Source: Ceratothoa steindachneri (Eukaryota > Arthropoda > Malacostraca > Isopoda > Cymothoidae). Taken from it: a stretch of DNA of 64,000 nt. The position numbers and the translations under genes are program-made. Of this stretch, positions 21,260 through 31,765 are shown piece by piece (the stretch's first letter is position 1; each line of letters opens with the position of its first letter). The notes below the pieces were generated by a model. The model did not search any database. It was not told the DNA's origin and was given only the letters and a program-made list of their open reading frames with translations. The stretch is taken from the NCBI GenBank assembly GCA_963969495.1, contig OZ018327.1:176227522-176291521 (forward strand), in the 5' to 3' direction.

Positions 21260-22110
21260 TAATGTTCCGATGACAGCATCACAGAAACAAAAGATATCAC
21301 CATCCAAACGGTTGATACGTATGTTAGCTTGGAAGCCAGGTTATATACTTATAAAGAAAAAATAATAAATCAGCGTGGAGGATCGTTTCTACCAATCTTA
21401 TTCTCTGTTCTAACCCCTCTTCTCTCTAACCTACTAAGAAGAAAAAAATTATTGTTCATCCCGAAAAAGAGAGAGAGCTACCCTCAAACTTAATACCATC
21501 TCAAGAAAGATTCTTATCCTTGGAGAGAGAATTGACTACTATACTCAATAATTCACACATACCACCAGATAACATATTATACTTTATCAGAACACGTTGA
21601 AACATTATTTAAAACAGTATGATAAGGTTGTAAACTCACCTCCCGCTAATGCTAACCAGAATGATAGGGATCAAATAAACGAATATGCAGATGAAATACT
21701 AGGAACACTGGAGCCTAATGTTCGTGAAGGGAGTAGATTAATTTATAAGACATTAAAAAATACAGAACGATTCAGTTGAGATAATAATGGGCTGATTAAA
21801 ATCGACGGTCAAACACTCAGACAATCTAACATTATCGACCTCCTTAATGATTTAACTAGAACGTGGAAAATACCACCACCTCTCTTCTGGGAAGAAGTAA
21901 GAGCAAAGTTAATATCTTCCAATTTCCCGAAATCTATTATAAAAAATTCGCAACGCCGCAAAGAATTAGAAAATATTACTCATGCATTAACTTCTTCCAC
22001 TTCAACCTCAAGGGTTTGCGCAAACACACGTCGTGTTTCTCATTATCTCCAACAACCCAAAATAGGAAACTGGTTGAATTATTAATCAATCACTGATGAA
22101 AATGACAACT
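21260..22110 (+). pseudogene. Polinton-associated virion-type protein, decayed
   Basis: Pieces in alternating frames: a hydrophobic segment 'FLPILFSVLTPLLSNLL' (about 21386-21440), then 'LIPSQERFLSLERELTTIL' and 'PPDNILYFI' (about 21490-21590), a linker (21597-21779, 'KHYLKQYDKVVNSPP'), and a C-terminal 'LIKIDGQTL--SNIIDLLNDL' region (about 21790-21865). A hydrophobic patch followed by an acidic helical region with 'D-ILY---L--YL' is a pattern I associate with a small conserved Polinton protein next to the ATPase. Role unknown, probably structural. At least three frameshifts and one stop. Confidence 0.5.
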
Positions 22111-22289
22111 AGACGGTCAAATCAAATAATTGTAAAAATTTAAGTTGCAACTCCACTTTTATGTTAATACAAGAAAAAACCTGAAAATTCAAACTGCGTC
22201 AGAGAAACCCTATCCTAATGACTTTTGTCTCACTGTCTGTTCAAATTCACATGAATACTCAGGTGTAGGAAGCTATCTCTCGATTCCAG

Positions 22290-22829
22290 GTGAAGCAAAT
22301 TATACAACAAGAATATAAAATTAATATATTCATCCTTTTGATGATTACTAGAACAAACTTCGGTTATGTTAGAGTGATCTTTGAAAATACCTATGGAAGA
22401 ACCCATTATAACAATAAACTATTCCATAGTGAGGATGAGTTTTGGCTTGTGTTTGCTGCAATACACAGGTTAAAACAGGAAAATTTCCCCTATGGTGATC
22501 GTTTGGTGAAGGACAACGGTGTAAATCAGTTAAAGTGTGTAGTGGAGGCCAACCTTAACTGTCTATTTCCAAGAATCCATTTCGGTATTTACTGGAAAAG
22601 GGATGAAGAGTTCATTCCTACAGGATTTAAAAATGTACTATACAATGAGTATGAAGTCAACACTTTTCTAAAACTTGAAGACAATTTTCATCAAAGTTTT
22701 TGTCAAATGAAATGCTTACAGAATGTGGTTGATGTCTGTTATCTTACATTCAACGATGGACTTGATGAATGGCGAAAACTTAAACCCACCATCACAGAAG
22801 TTGAGTATATAAAAAAATATCTCGTTTGA
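22290..22829 (+). CDS. Hypothetical protein in Polinton (179 aa)
   Basis: An open frame between the virion-type protein and the integrase, same strand. I do not recognise it. It has several Trp/Tyr-rich stretches ('EDEFWLVFAAIHRL', 'FGIYWKRDEEFIP') and Cys residues near the C terminus ('CQMKCLQNVVDVCYLTF'). It has no signal peptide or obvious membrane segment apart from a short hydrophobic N-terminal 'NIFILLM'. Its length and lack of stops, when every neighbour is broken, suggest it is a real element gene or a lucky survivor. The first Met may not be the true start. Confidence 0.45.
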   Translation: MKQIIQQEYKINIFILLMITRTNFGYVRVIFENTYGRTHYNNKLFHSEDEFWLVFAAIHRLKQENFPYGDRLVKDNGVNQLKCVVEANLNCLFPRIHFGIYWKRDEEFIPTGFKNVLYNEYEVNTFLKLEDNFHQSFCQMKCLQNVVDVCYLTFNDGLDEWRKLKPTITEVEYIKKYLV

Positions 22830-23362
22830 TGAGTTCCACTGTTTTCTCAACAAGAGGGGGAACAGTATCGAACTTGTGAAAGAATTTGTCCTTAGGGATC
22901 TTTACGACTACGTCACCATTAGGTGTAAAGAAAATTTAATAGAATATCTATTTATTAACCAGTCTCACCATGAAAGTCCAGAGGGTGGAATGTCACCAGC
23001 CTGCGTCATCAAGACTTGCAAGAAGAAAATTTAAGTTTACCCAAGATAGAAATAATATTTTATCCGAGCACAATTCTTTAACAAATATGTTTATTCAAAT
23101 ACTGGATCATATAAAAAAAACCTTCTGATATTAACTTTACCCGTTACATATCGAATACCGTCTTCCGATTCGATAATCCAGCTCTTTTGATTCAGAGAAT
23201 CAGAAAATGTGTACAAATTAATAAGGTTGCAAACATCCATGAAATTCTAATTGAAATTATGTATTTTAATCTAGATGTAAAATAAAATTTTATTTTAAGA
23301 CAAGATGTCTTTTCATTGAATGGTTATATAATAGTGTAAGTTAGTCAGTTATTCAGTTAGAA
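22830..23362 (+). other. Unassigned stretch before the integrase
   Basis: Stops in all frames. Short coding-like fragments are seen on both strands (for example around 22850-23035) but none matches a domain. It may be the remains of another Polinton accessory gene. Confidence 0.4.
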
Positions 23363-24410
23363 ATGAACCGTCGATTGTTACGCTTATATACATCCCCAAT
23401 TCTACCAACATCTTTTGGTGGAGTAAATCGACTACACCAATCTATAAAAGAGATCGCCAACAGAGCTGATGTAAAAAGCTTTCTCTCAGGTTTGGATAGC
23501 TATACATTACACAAACCCGTTCGAAAAAGATTCAAGACCAAACACGTAAAAGCGCAAGGCTCTAACGAGACTTGGCAACTATATTTAACTATGATGTCCA
23601 AATATGAAAGTTTTAATTATGGTGCATGCTACATACTCTTTGTAATTGATGTACATTCTAGATATCTCTGGTTAATTCTTTTAAAGCAGAAGACGGACCA
23701 GGTAGTGTCAAATGCTGTAAGAAATCTCATGGAAGAATCCGAATGGATTCCAGGTTATATATGTTCTAATGACGGAGGAGAGTTTAAAGGAAATAAGATG
23801 AAACGTTTATTAAGCGAATCTAATATCGGCGTTTATCATGTTCACTCTCTAAACAAAGCTAGTCTTGTAGAGCGTGTACAAAGAACAATAAAAGAAAGAC
23901 TTTTCAGATACTTTACTTTTAATAATACGTGGAAATACATCGACGTATTAGATGATTTTGCAAAGCCTTAAAATAATTCTAGACAGAATGATTGGGAACA
24001 CAGCGTTCAAAGTTATACACAATGTTGCTCTACAGAATCAGAAAACTGAAGGTAAAAAAGAGAGATTTCTATATAAGATCGGTGATTATGTTCGAATCTC
24101 ACGCGTTTCCAGTAAATTTAAAAAAGGGCACGAAATAGGGTGGAGTGAGCAAATCTACAAGATATATAAAATTTCAAATGTATTAGCCCTGTATTTTATT
24201 GAAGATTTAAATGGAGAACATTTTGAAGATGGGGTTTATGGAGAAGAACTAGAGAAAGTAAAATTTGACTCCCGTAAGAAATATGTAGTAGAGAGGATAG
24301 TTAAAGGTAAAGGGCATGGAAAAAACAAGCTATATTTAGTAAAATGGCGAGCGTACCCAGAATCGCTTAACTCATATATCAAGGCATATGATATCAACTT
24401 AAAATCTTGA
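23363..24410 (+). pseudogene. Polinton retroviral-type integrase with chromodomain
   Basis: Would insert the element into host DNA. The first frame (23363-23971) holds the N-terminal 'PTSFGGVNRLHQSI' and 'SYTLHKPVRKRF', then the rve core: 'VIDVHSRYLWLILLKQKTD', 'CSNDGGEFKG' (second catalytic Asp) and 'SLVERVQRTIKERLFRYFT' (catalytic Glu). At the expected first Asp strand the sequence reads 'WQLYLTMMS', so that Asp appears lost. After a frameshift near 23960 the second frame (23952-24410) gives an SH3-like C-terminal domain 'YKIGDYVRISRVSSKFKKG' and a chromodomain-like tail 'YVVERIVKGKG' to 'YLVKWRAYPES'. Length is near normal. Two lesions make it inactive. Confidence 0.9.
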
Positions 24411-24439
24411 ACAAATACATTCATAAAATGATATCATTT

Positions 24440-25197
24440 GTGAAGATGGAGCCAGAGAGTTTTTATATCATTCTTGCTTCTTCCTCCTCCCTGGATGTTT
24501 ACCCTCAAAATACCATGTTTGACTATAGAGAATAGCTATAATGTTAATAAGTCTACACACGCATTCACAGTCTATCGGAAAATCGCGGAAATAAACAACT
24601 ATGCATCAAATACTATATTGGCAAGAGGAAAGGTAACAAAAATAAAAGAAATTGACTATGCTTATGATGAGATATGGATAGACGCTAGATATTACAAAAA
24701 TGAAAAAACACTCAGAGAAAATGAATCTGAAAATGAAACAGAAATTATCTTCTCAAGATTTAATGTTTCCATCTGACAGAAAGCAATGGAAAATGCCTAC
24801 TGATTATATATTAATGCTCACTTCAGGTTCATTGCTCAATGTGAAAAGGCAAAAAAATCTCTTAATTCATCTGTCAAAAGAATTTTCCACTATAATGAAA
24901 AGATCTATCAGAGATGATATCTCAAAATTAAATCATTGTATAGCGTTCAATATAGATTTTACTGCTCTTATATCTCATCTGAGATCATGTTACATTTACT
25001 CTAACCTTGTAGACTATCAGTTAGTAGTCGGGACACAGTCAAGGCTGATGAGAATTATTCATCTTCCTTTCAATGATGGTTCATTCAGTATAACTTTTGA
25101 TAATCCACGCTATCTGAATCTAAGCTCTGGGGACTTGAGATCAAGTTATATTTATATAAGAACGGTTGAAGGGGAAAAATTTGCCATTCTTTGTTAG
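24440..25197 (+). pseudogene. Polinton minor capsid (penton-like) protein
   Basis: The start 'MEPESFYIILASSSSLDVYP' at 24447 onward matches the conserved opening of the Polinton minor capsid protein ('SFY--L-S-SS-D-YP-NT'). A stop comes at 24535. The middle (24474-24776 and 24780-24960) is in other frames. The C-terminal jelly-roll end is clear in 24700-25197: 'RSCYIYSNLVDYQLV', 'LMRIIHLPFNDG', 'ITFDNPRYLNLSSGDLRSSY'. Single jelly-roll pentons occupy the capsid vertices. Two or three frame breaks. The segment 24540-24780 does not resemble the family and may be an insertion. Confidence 0.75.
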
Positions 25198-25250
25198 TCA
25201 TTTGATGATAAAACTACACATAAGAAGTAAATATTAAATAAAAATTAAAA

Positions 25251-25631
25251 ATGTTGAATGGACCATGCGTGTTTAAAGGGTTAAGAGCCCAGAGGGGACA
25301 TGGTCTTGGATCCCTCTTCTCTTTCCTATTGAGAAATGCAGCACCATATCTAAAAAGTGGTGTTCGTTATCTAGGAAAGAGGGCTATTTCAGCCGGTTTC
25401 GATACTGTTCAGGATATTGTGCATAGAAAGAGTGCGAAGCAAGCTCTGAGAGACCAGCTGGGAAGGTTAAAAAATAATATCACTAAAGATACTAGACCTT
25501 ATATTATAAGAAAGTTAAAATCTGAGATGGATATTGAGAGAAAATCAGAAAAAATAGGTGTAATAAATAAGCGAAAATGGATGAATAAGAAGTCCAAGAA
25601 TAGAAGAAAGTTAAGAATAGAAGAAAGTTGA
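25251..25631 (+). CDS. Polinton small virion protein, adenovirus pVI/pX-like
   Basis: An intact 126-residue frame. The N-terminal part 'RGHGLGSLFSFLLRNAAPYL' leads into 'LKSGVRYLGKRAISAGFDTV' and then a Lys/Arg-rich tail (residues 75-126, 'KRKWMNKKSKNRRKLR'). A Gly-rich amphipathic helix after 'QRGHGLG' with 'LK-G---GK-A' is a mark of a small Polinton/adintovirus protein likened to adenovirus core or membrane-lytic proteins. It lies between minor and major capsid genes on the same strand. The basic tail would suit DNA binding. It is one of the few unbroken genes of the element. Confidence 0.7.
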   Translation: MLNGPCVFKGLRAQRGHGLGSLFSFLLRNAAPYLKSGVRYLGKRAISAGFDTVQDIVHRKSAKQALRDQLGRLKNNITKDTRPYIIRKLKSEMDIERKSEKIGVINKRKWMNKKSKNRRKLRIEES

Positions 25632-25745
25632 AAATAGACGATGATGAGGTTGGGGATGTTTTTTTCTCATAATATAGACCATCAGACCTTTTCATAGATG
25701 TTCTCATAAATATATCGACGGCTGTAAATCTTACGCGTTGTAAAA

Positions 25746-27033
25746 TCAATGCTCTTCATCCAACAAGTGATATCTGTTCGAAGACAGAACTCGATTTTTT
25801 TACTGTTCCACCAACATAAACTTTCATCGTTGAAAGCAATTATCAGTCTTACTCTCCCCTCAACAATATCTCTTCCGACCTCACATCGGTTGAATATTAT
25901 GTATCTGGTAACGTACAGTATTATGTAGACCCTAGTGAGGTTTATCTTTATAATAAAGCAAGAATTGTGAAGTCAAACGGAAGCCAACTTCTAGATGGGG
26001 AGAATGTTTTTCCTGAAAATGATATTCTTCACACTTTGTTCAGCAATGTTGATATTTTATTTAAATAAAACATCTGTAAATTCTATTGGAAATAATTAAC
26101 CCTATCGTGCATATTTAGAGACCCTGTTGATCTATACTGAAAAAGAAAAATCTACTTTTCTTTCCATTGCAGGAAATTACTCTAGTAAAGAAAGTATATA
26201 AAAGAAATATAGCAGATCTCAGAAAAAAACTAATTGATGTATATGGAAAACTACACGTTGATTTCTTCTCACAACATAAGCTGTTAATTAATGGAGTCTT
26301 AATAAAGATAAAGTTATCCAGAGCACCACATTCATTTACACTATTTAGAAGCCAGACCGATTTAGAAGTTAAATTGAATTATTAGAGAGTTTTCTTTACA
26401 TTATAAAAGTCCGTTTTTTTAGCATCAGCTTATCTAGAGATGGAAAATAGGTTGCTTAAATCAAACGCTAAGTACCCTATCACACAAGTTTGCAAGCGAA
26501 AATTTACAATTGTGAATAGAATATCAATTATGAGTGTGGATAATATCTTCATGGGGCGAATACCTACACGCATGGTTATAGGAATGGTTGATCAATCTAC
26601 ATTTTCTGGTAGTTTTGATGCATCACCATTTGAATTTAAACTTTATAATGTGGATCGCATCACTATCTATATAAACGGGAATGAAGTTGAAAGGCCATTT
26701 GAATTAGACTATTCGGACGATACAGATCCAGTTGCGTCAAGGGCTTTTTACTCGTTATATAACTGTATAGGGTGTATTGAGGTGGGCAGAGTATTGGACT
26801 TACCTATGAACAATTTATAAAAAGTAAAAATATTTATTGTATGTATTAACCTAGATAAGGACAAGAGTACTATTTATCTTGGAGAAGGCTCCAATCCTAT
26901 ACAACAGAGAATAATATCAGTACAGTTACAGTTTAAATCTCCATTAATAGAACCGGTCTCCCTTATTATATATGCAGAGTTTCAGTCTGTTATTGAGATA
27001 GATAAGTCTAGGAACGTATTAGTTTATTCTTAA
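25746..27033 (+). pseudogene. Polinton double jelly-roll major capsid protein
   Basis: Would form the capsid shell. The N terminus 'LHPTSDICSKTELDFFTVPP' is split by a shift near 25820. 'YYVDPSEVYLYNKARIVKSN' and 'FPENDILHTLFSNVDI' (about 25910-26060) give the first jelly-roll. A stop and shifts follow. The middle (26167-26385) has 'GKLHVDFFSQHKLLINGVLI', a well-kept family signature. The frame 26440-26820 has 'FMGRIPTRMVIGMVDQSTF' and 'GSFDASPFEFKLYNV' of the second jelly-roll. The C-terminal 'IIYAEFQSVIEIDKSRNV' ends near 27030. At least five breaks. Length is close to a full protein. Confidence 0.9.
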
Positions 27034-27057
27034 TAAAATGAATGCAGTATAAATAGA

Positions 27058-27497
27058 AGAACTATTGTATCGAGATAAAACTACAAAACTAGTTTTTCAT
27101 GGATGTTTTGCGAGAGACACTAATCTACGAGTATGTTTACCTTTAAAACTGCCAGCAGCTTACATGATTAATCTGGACAGCAGTCATAGACCTGGTTCGC
27201 ATTGGATCGCTTTGTTTTTTAACAAATAAAGTTTGTATTATTTCGACAGCCTATGTCTATCGTTCTAGAATGATGTTTATATTGGTAAAAACTTAGTAAA
27301 AATGAATTAAATTATTATCGTCAATCCATTCAGAGTTCAAGGTTACTTTTCAAACTCATGTGGCTTTTTTTGTGTCTATTTCATTCAGCAGATGACAAAC
27401 GGTAAATCATATATATCTTTTATTGAGCAATTTGATTTATATAATGATCAAATAAACGAAGAAATCGTTATAAATAATACGTTCAATAAAGTGTAAA
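27058..27497 (+). pseudogene. Polinton adenain-like cysteine protease
   Basis: Would mature the capsid. 'AAYMINLDSSHRPGSHWIAL' (about 27145-27215) carries the catalytic His, 'YYFDS' follows after a stop (Asp), and 'SNSCGFFCVYFIQQ' (about 27345-27395) carries the Gln-like/Asn and catalytic Cys block. The order His-Asp-Cys and the spacing fit the adenovirus protease (C5) fold used by Polintons. The last segment is 'EQFDLYNDQINEEIV'. Stops at about 27225 and 27305 break the chain, while the catalytic residues themselves remain visible. Confidence 0.85.
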
Positions 27498-27545
27498 AAA
27501 AAATGAACCTGACACTCAATAAAATTAATTGTGTATAGTATTGAC

Positions 27546-27549
<4 letters not shown>

Positions 27550-27598
<49 letters not shown>
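27550..27598. repeat. (TA)n microsatellite
   Basis: About 48 bp of TA just right of the Polinton protease. The element's right inverted repeat was not found near it. Confidence 0.95.
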
Positions 27599-27601
<3 letters not shown>

Positions 27602-27769
27602 GTAACCTGTCTAGTATAAATTAAATACTTATCTTCCATCTATTAATCTGGAGAAAATATACGCATATTTCTGTTTAAAAGTAAATAAACTGTATATTTG
27701 AGTTTAAAAGTAAAATAAATCATTATATCAAGCTAGACTTTTTAAAAAAAAAAATTTAAAAGAGAAGAA

Positions 27770-27880
27770 AATCACTTACTCTGTAAAAGGAGCTGTCAAC
27801 TGACAAACGCTGAAATGTTCAAGAAAATCACAAATCTCCCCACACGATTTCCACTCATCTTCTGTCAGGTCTTTCATTTT
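27770..27880 (-). pseudogene. Possible hAT-like transposase scrap
   Basis: A minus-strand peptide 'MKDLTEDEWKSCGEICDFLE' followed by 'HF' resembles the 'L---EW--L--I---L-PF' stretch of hAT transposases and BED-finger proteins. It is followed by GAGTAAGT, a good splice donor sequence. Only about 33 residues, so the call is weak. Confidence 0.3.
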
Positions 27881-27979
27881 CTTACATTTAGTTAAAAAAA
27901 ATAAAATATCGTACGAGGGAAAAAGCTTCTTCCCAACAAGCTGTGATCTATAATAATTAAATGAGGAAGGTTTAGTATG

Positions 27980-28470
27980 CCCTTTTTATATCTCTACAAA
28001 TGGGGGAGGAGTGGGGTAAGGTTGTAAAAGTAAGATTGGTCGATGATCCAGTTTAAACAAAAGATAGCTATCTCTTTACTTCATTGTGATTTCTTTGAGA
28101 AAAAACAAATATGTTTATTCAAGTCGGATGAGGGAGCGGGGTCAAGATTAGAAATTAAGGTTTGATAAACGGTCCAGTTTAAACAAAAGATAGCTATCTC
28201 TTTACTTCATTTTGACCTCTTAGAAAAAAAAAGAAGAAATATTTGTCTCCTTATTTATCGATTGGAAAACATTTGGGCCAATCAAAGATAACTATCTCTT
28301 TCCTTCATTAAATCTCTGCCCTGAAAATAAAAAACAGAGGAGGGATAAACATCCAAATAAACAATATCAAAAGAAATCCTGGAAAGCGTTTTCGAGCGAA
28401 GAGTCAATTAAAGATAACTATTTCTTTGCTTCATTAAATCCTGTGAACTGAAAATCAAAACAGAGGATGG
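27980..28470 (+). repeat. Diverged tandem repeat with AGATAGCTATCT palindrome
   Basis: Four units of about 100-125 bp, each with 'AAAGATAGCTATCTCTTT-CTTCATT' near 28063, 28186, 28286 and 28410. The first two keep the 12-bp palindrome AGATAGCTATCT; the others have GATAACTATCT. No coding. Confidence 0.7.
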
Positions 28471-29029
28471 ATAAACATCCAAGTAAAAATATCGAAAAGG
28501 AATCGTGGAAAGCGTTTTAGAACTAAAAAAATATGTATGTGATAACATCAAAAAGATTTGAAGGGATGTGCAGTTAGTGTCTTGGCATTGTGTGAAAGTG
28601 TATATGTGTGCAGACTGTGAATCCTTCGAAAAAAGGTCACTGACCAAAGTATTGGTGGGGTAAGGGGACATCTGCATGTCACCAAGACTGGTAGTGACCA
28701 ATGCTAGAGGTGGGGTGGGTATGGGGGGAGGGGGTAAGGAGACATGAGTGCGAGTCCATGTGCGTGTGTACGTATCTGGATACGCTCACAGGAGGCCGAG
28801 TTTGTGTGCACTCGACTCTTCACCTACAATACTATTACTTAGGGACTCACTCCTCCCATTCAACTCCTTAAATTATCGTCTTTCGACAGCTACATACGGG
28901 AAGATAAAGGGGACTGGTCTCCCCTGAACTCGACTGACTAGGAGGGGACTGAAACTTTTGACGTCCATTAGGAACCTCTTTCGCCTACCATACCCAACAC
29001 CTCCAAATCTCCCCCCCCCCCTCTCCTTC
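28471..29029. other. Spacer and probable 5' region of L2/CR1-like LINE
   Basis: No ORF of interest. G-rich then pyrimidine-rich sequence (poly-C at about 29010-29020) leads into the endonuclease and is probably the LINE 5' part. Confidence 0.4.
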
Positions 29030-29049
29030 TTCCTGTGCTCATCAGCAGG

Positions 29050-29668
29050 CGCTGTCGGCGTCTCTTCTAAACATTAGGAGCCTGACCAATAAGTCGGAGT
29101 ATACCATGACCTCATTGTTTGCACTGGGGTTTCCTTACTTGGCCTTACAGAAACCTGATCTGAGTCTGATTCTGGTTCATGCACTGCCCTTGCAACCCCT
29201 CCGGGTCATTCTTTCCTTCATCTTCCTCGGAACCACCGTAGAGGTGGAGTTGCACTGATTTCCAACTCATCCTTCTCCCTGAATCTTCTCCCCCCCCCCC
29301 TTTAGCCTCATTTGAGGCTCTCATTGCTGTCTCACGTGCTGTGCCCGCTCTGACTATTGTGGTCCTTTACCGCCCTCCCAGCTCGTATCCGGCCTTATTT
29401 CTCGAGGAGTTCAATAACTTACTCTCCGACCTATCCTCTACTGGTTTTCTCCTTATTCTCGGTGACTTCAATCTTCCTAACCATAATGCGACTTTTCGTG
29501 CATTCATTGATATCATCGACATCTTCTCTCTTACACATGTGTCATCCCCAACACACATACATGGTAATACCCTGGACTTAGTCATCTCAAACCTCCATAT
29601 CTCTAATCTAACAGTAACTGACCTTTCTAATACGATTTCCGACCACTTCCGACCACTTCTTGGTTAAT
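29050..29668 (+). pseudogene. L2/CR1-like LINE endonuclease, decayed
   Basis: 'SLLNIRSLTNKSEY' (about 29055-29100) matches the opening of CR1/L2 endonucleases. A shifted 'LTETW' region follows near 29145. The frame 29341-29667 reads 'TIVVLYRPPSSYPALFLEEF', 'LILGDFNLPNHN' (catalytic GDFN), 'SPTHIHGNTLDLVISN' and 'SDHFRPLLG' (catalytic SDH). The catalytic set is complete but spread over frames. The sequence is pyrimidine-rich and more GC-rich than its surroundings. Confidence 0.8.
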
Positions 29669-30420
29669 TTTAAATTCTATATTCCCTACCACCTACATCC
29701 TCGCTCGTCCCGAGATCTTACGCCTTTGCGGCGACTATCGTCAATTGATACTTCTTCTCTCTTTAACGACGTTGTTTTTGCCCTACCTTCTATTGATCAA
29801 ACTGCTTCACCTGACCAAACCATAAACTCTCTGTGCCAATCATTACTCGCCTACCTTAATGCGCAAGCCTTCTTTATCACTCATTTAAACTGCCATCACA
29901 GCGCCCCTTGGTTCACCATGGAACTCCTTCGTTCAAGGAGGTCCTTACGTGCTCATGAACGAGCCCTTTGTAAAGCACGCTCCCGTGGGCAGGACACGAC
30001 ATCCTTTTCACTTGCCTATTGCCTTGCTACGTCGACTTATTCTTCCAAATTAAGATCATCCCGCGAGGCTCATTCATGCAAACTTTTATCGGAGAGCACG
30101 AGTGACCCTCAGACTATCTTTCGTCTCCTATTTTGTCTTTCCTCGCCTAGTCCCATTTCCCCCACCTCTCCCCCCCATCACCCATCTACTCTTTCTAAAT
30201 TTTTCTCTGAATAAAATTATTAACTTTCGCGCCAAACTACCCCAGTCGTCTGAACAAGCCCATGCTGTTCTTCCCGACCATAATCGATGGCCACTTAATG
30301 TCCTCACTCGGGCGTCCTCGAGGGAGTAAATACCCTGTTATCACGCTATAACAAAGCTGAGTCACCTAAGGACGTCTTTCCAACTAAATTCCTCTACCAA
30401 ATTCTCCTTGCTGTCCTCCC
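29660..30420 (+). pseudogene. L2/CR1-like LINE linker between EN and RT
   Basis: The frame 29660-30214 encodes 'HHSAPWFTMELLRSRRSLRA' and similar Arg/Ser/Leu-rich text typical of the EN-RT linker ('PWWN--L---R---R--ER'). A frameshift near 30205 moves the chain. The element is not interrupted by foreign DNA here. Confidence 0.65.
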
Positions 30421-31297
30421 ACTGATTCTTCATCTCTTTAAGACTTCTCTTGCCACAGGGGTGGTTCCCTCTTCCTTCAAACATGCCTCAATTCGTCCTA
30501 TCCTAAAAAAAAAACACCTTAACCCCTCTGAACCATCTAGCTATCGCCCTATCTCACAGCTTCCATTCCTCTCTAAGATCCTCGAGAGAGTGATTTTTTC
30601 TTGCCTTGATAACCATGTTTTTAACTGCAATATCGATGAAACGTACCAATCGAGGTTCAAAGCGAAACACTCTGCTGAAATCGCTCTCCTTAATGTTTCA
30701 GATGGCTTACGTAGAGCTGCCGATATGGGTTGTACATCCATTCTAGTCCCCTAGACCTCTCCTCTGCTTTCGACACCATCGTCACACTATCCTCCTTGCT
30801 CGTCTTCACACTTTCCTTGGTCTCTCGGGCACTGCACTTGCTTAGTTCCGCTCATACCTCTCCTCCCGCACTCAGTCGGTCGCGCTCGATAACCTCCCCT
30901 CCGAGCCCGCGCCCATTCATTTTTGGGTGCCTCAGGGCTCAGTCCTTGATCCCCTTCTCTTTCGCATCTACTTACTTCCTCTTGGCTCCCTTCTTCGCGA
31001 TTTGGGCCTGTCCTTCCACCTCTATGCTGCTGACACTCAGATATACCTTTCCTCATCCCCTGTGTCCTTCTCTCAATCAATTACCAAGCTCCTTTCAGCC
31101 TACACCTCCATAAACGAATGGCTCTCTGCCAACTTTCTCAAACTTAACCACGATAAAACTGCAGTTCTCCTTGTTGGTACCGCTTCGATGGTGGTTAAAT
31201 CTAAAGCTCTCTTCCCCTCCCTTAACCTTGGGGAAACCAATGTCGCCTTCTCTGATACCGTCAGTAATCTTGGTGTTATTCTTCTATTATTCTATAG
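30420..31297 (+). pseudogene. L2/CR1-like reverse transcriptase, 3'-truncated
   Basis: 'FKHASIRPILKKKHLNPSEP' and 'YRPISQLPFLSKILERVI' (30461-30640), then 'LDLSSAFDTI' (first catalytic Asp) in another frame at about 30750-30780. 'VPQGSVLDPLLFRIYL' in 30927-31316 reads with Trp/Met variation at the first base of its frame. The catalytic box reads 'LYAADTQIYL', i.e. the first Asp of YADD is now Ala. 'NEWLSANFLKLNHDKTAVLL' follows. The coding sequence ends at about 31297, where an AT-rich dispersed repeat begins. Inactive. Confidence 0.8.
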
Positions 31298-31299
31298 CT

Positions 31300-31765
31300 C
31301 TATATTTTATCACTAACTCTATAATTGTATAACGGGATTTTTGAAGATGGGTGAAAAATTAATGTTTCTTTTCCTTAGTGGACAAATGACATTTTTTCTT
31401 TATCAAAGTTATTTCTAATAATTCTTATATAATATTAAAAGACAAAATGATGAAGCTCAGGAATAAATATAAGTATCAAAATTTTGTGAAATTTTTAAAC
31501 CCCAAAGAATTACAAATGGTTAAGTTCAGAAAATTTATTTTTATACATCTTCTATAACACTATATTTTAGCAACGTGATATTTTGAAAGGGGTGAGGGGA
31601 AATTTAGTTTAGAGTTCCTTTTTAAAATTATTATAATTGGCGAAGTTCAGAAAATTTATAAAAATTTAACCATGGTAGCTTTTTTCTAGATTTTAAATTT
31701 TAATCTTAGTAGTGAAGCGCAAGCTACCCCCGTAGGGAGGAAGTGGCGAAGCCATTGCCTGGTTT
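31300..31765 (+). repeat. Dispersed copy of the 13-kb repeat unit
   Basis: Starts 'TCACTAACTCTATAATT' and ends 'GTGGCGAAGCCATTGCCTGG', with the 'GCGAAGTTCAGAAAATTTAT' sub-repeat and a hairpin block at about 31720-31740. It matches a shortened unit of the 13.1-15.0 kb array and sits at the 3' break of the L2/CR1-like LINE. Confidence 0.75.

Larger units (their letters stand above)
16840..27500. mobile_element. Polinton/Maverick element, degenerate
   Basis: A block of about 10.7 kb holding all six Polinton core genes: protein-primed DNA polymerase B leftward (16.84-20.2), then rightward the packaging ATPase, integrase, minor capsid, a membrane-active-like small protein, major capsid and adenain-like protease. 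Gene content and N-terminal motifs match the adintovirus/Polinton group. Nearly every gene has frameshifts or stops. I could not find the terminal inverted repeats: the left end was replaced by a PLE and the right end fades into (TA)n near 27550. It is a dead endogenous virus-like transposon. Confidence 0.9.

Noticed and set aside
27550..27598. Right terminal inverted repeat of the Polinton
   Set aside because: No sequence here pairs with the left flank at 16.3-16.9 kb, which is itself PLE; TIRs were therefore not called.
30787..31080. Arg/Gly-rich minus-strand frame within the L2/CR1-like LINE
   Set aside because: Antisense shadow of pyrimidine-rich RT coding sequence on the plus strand.
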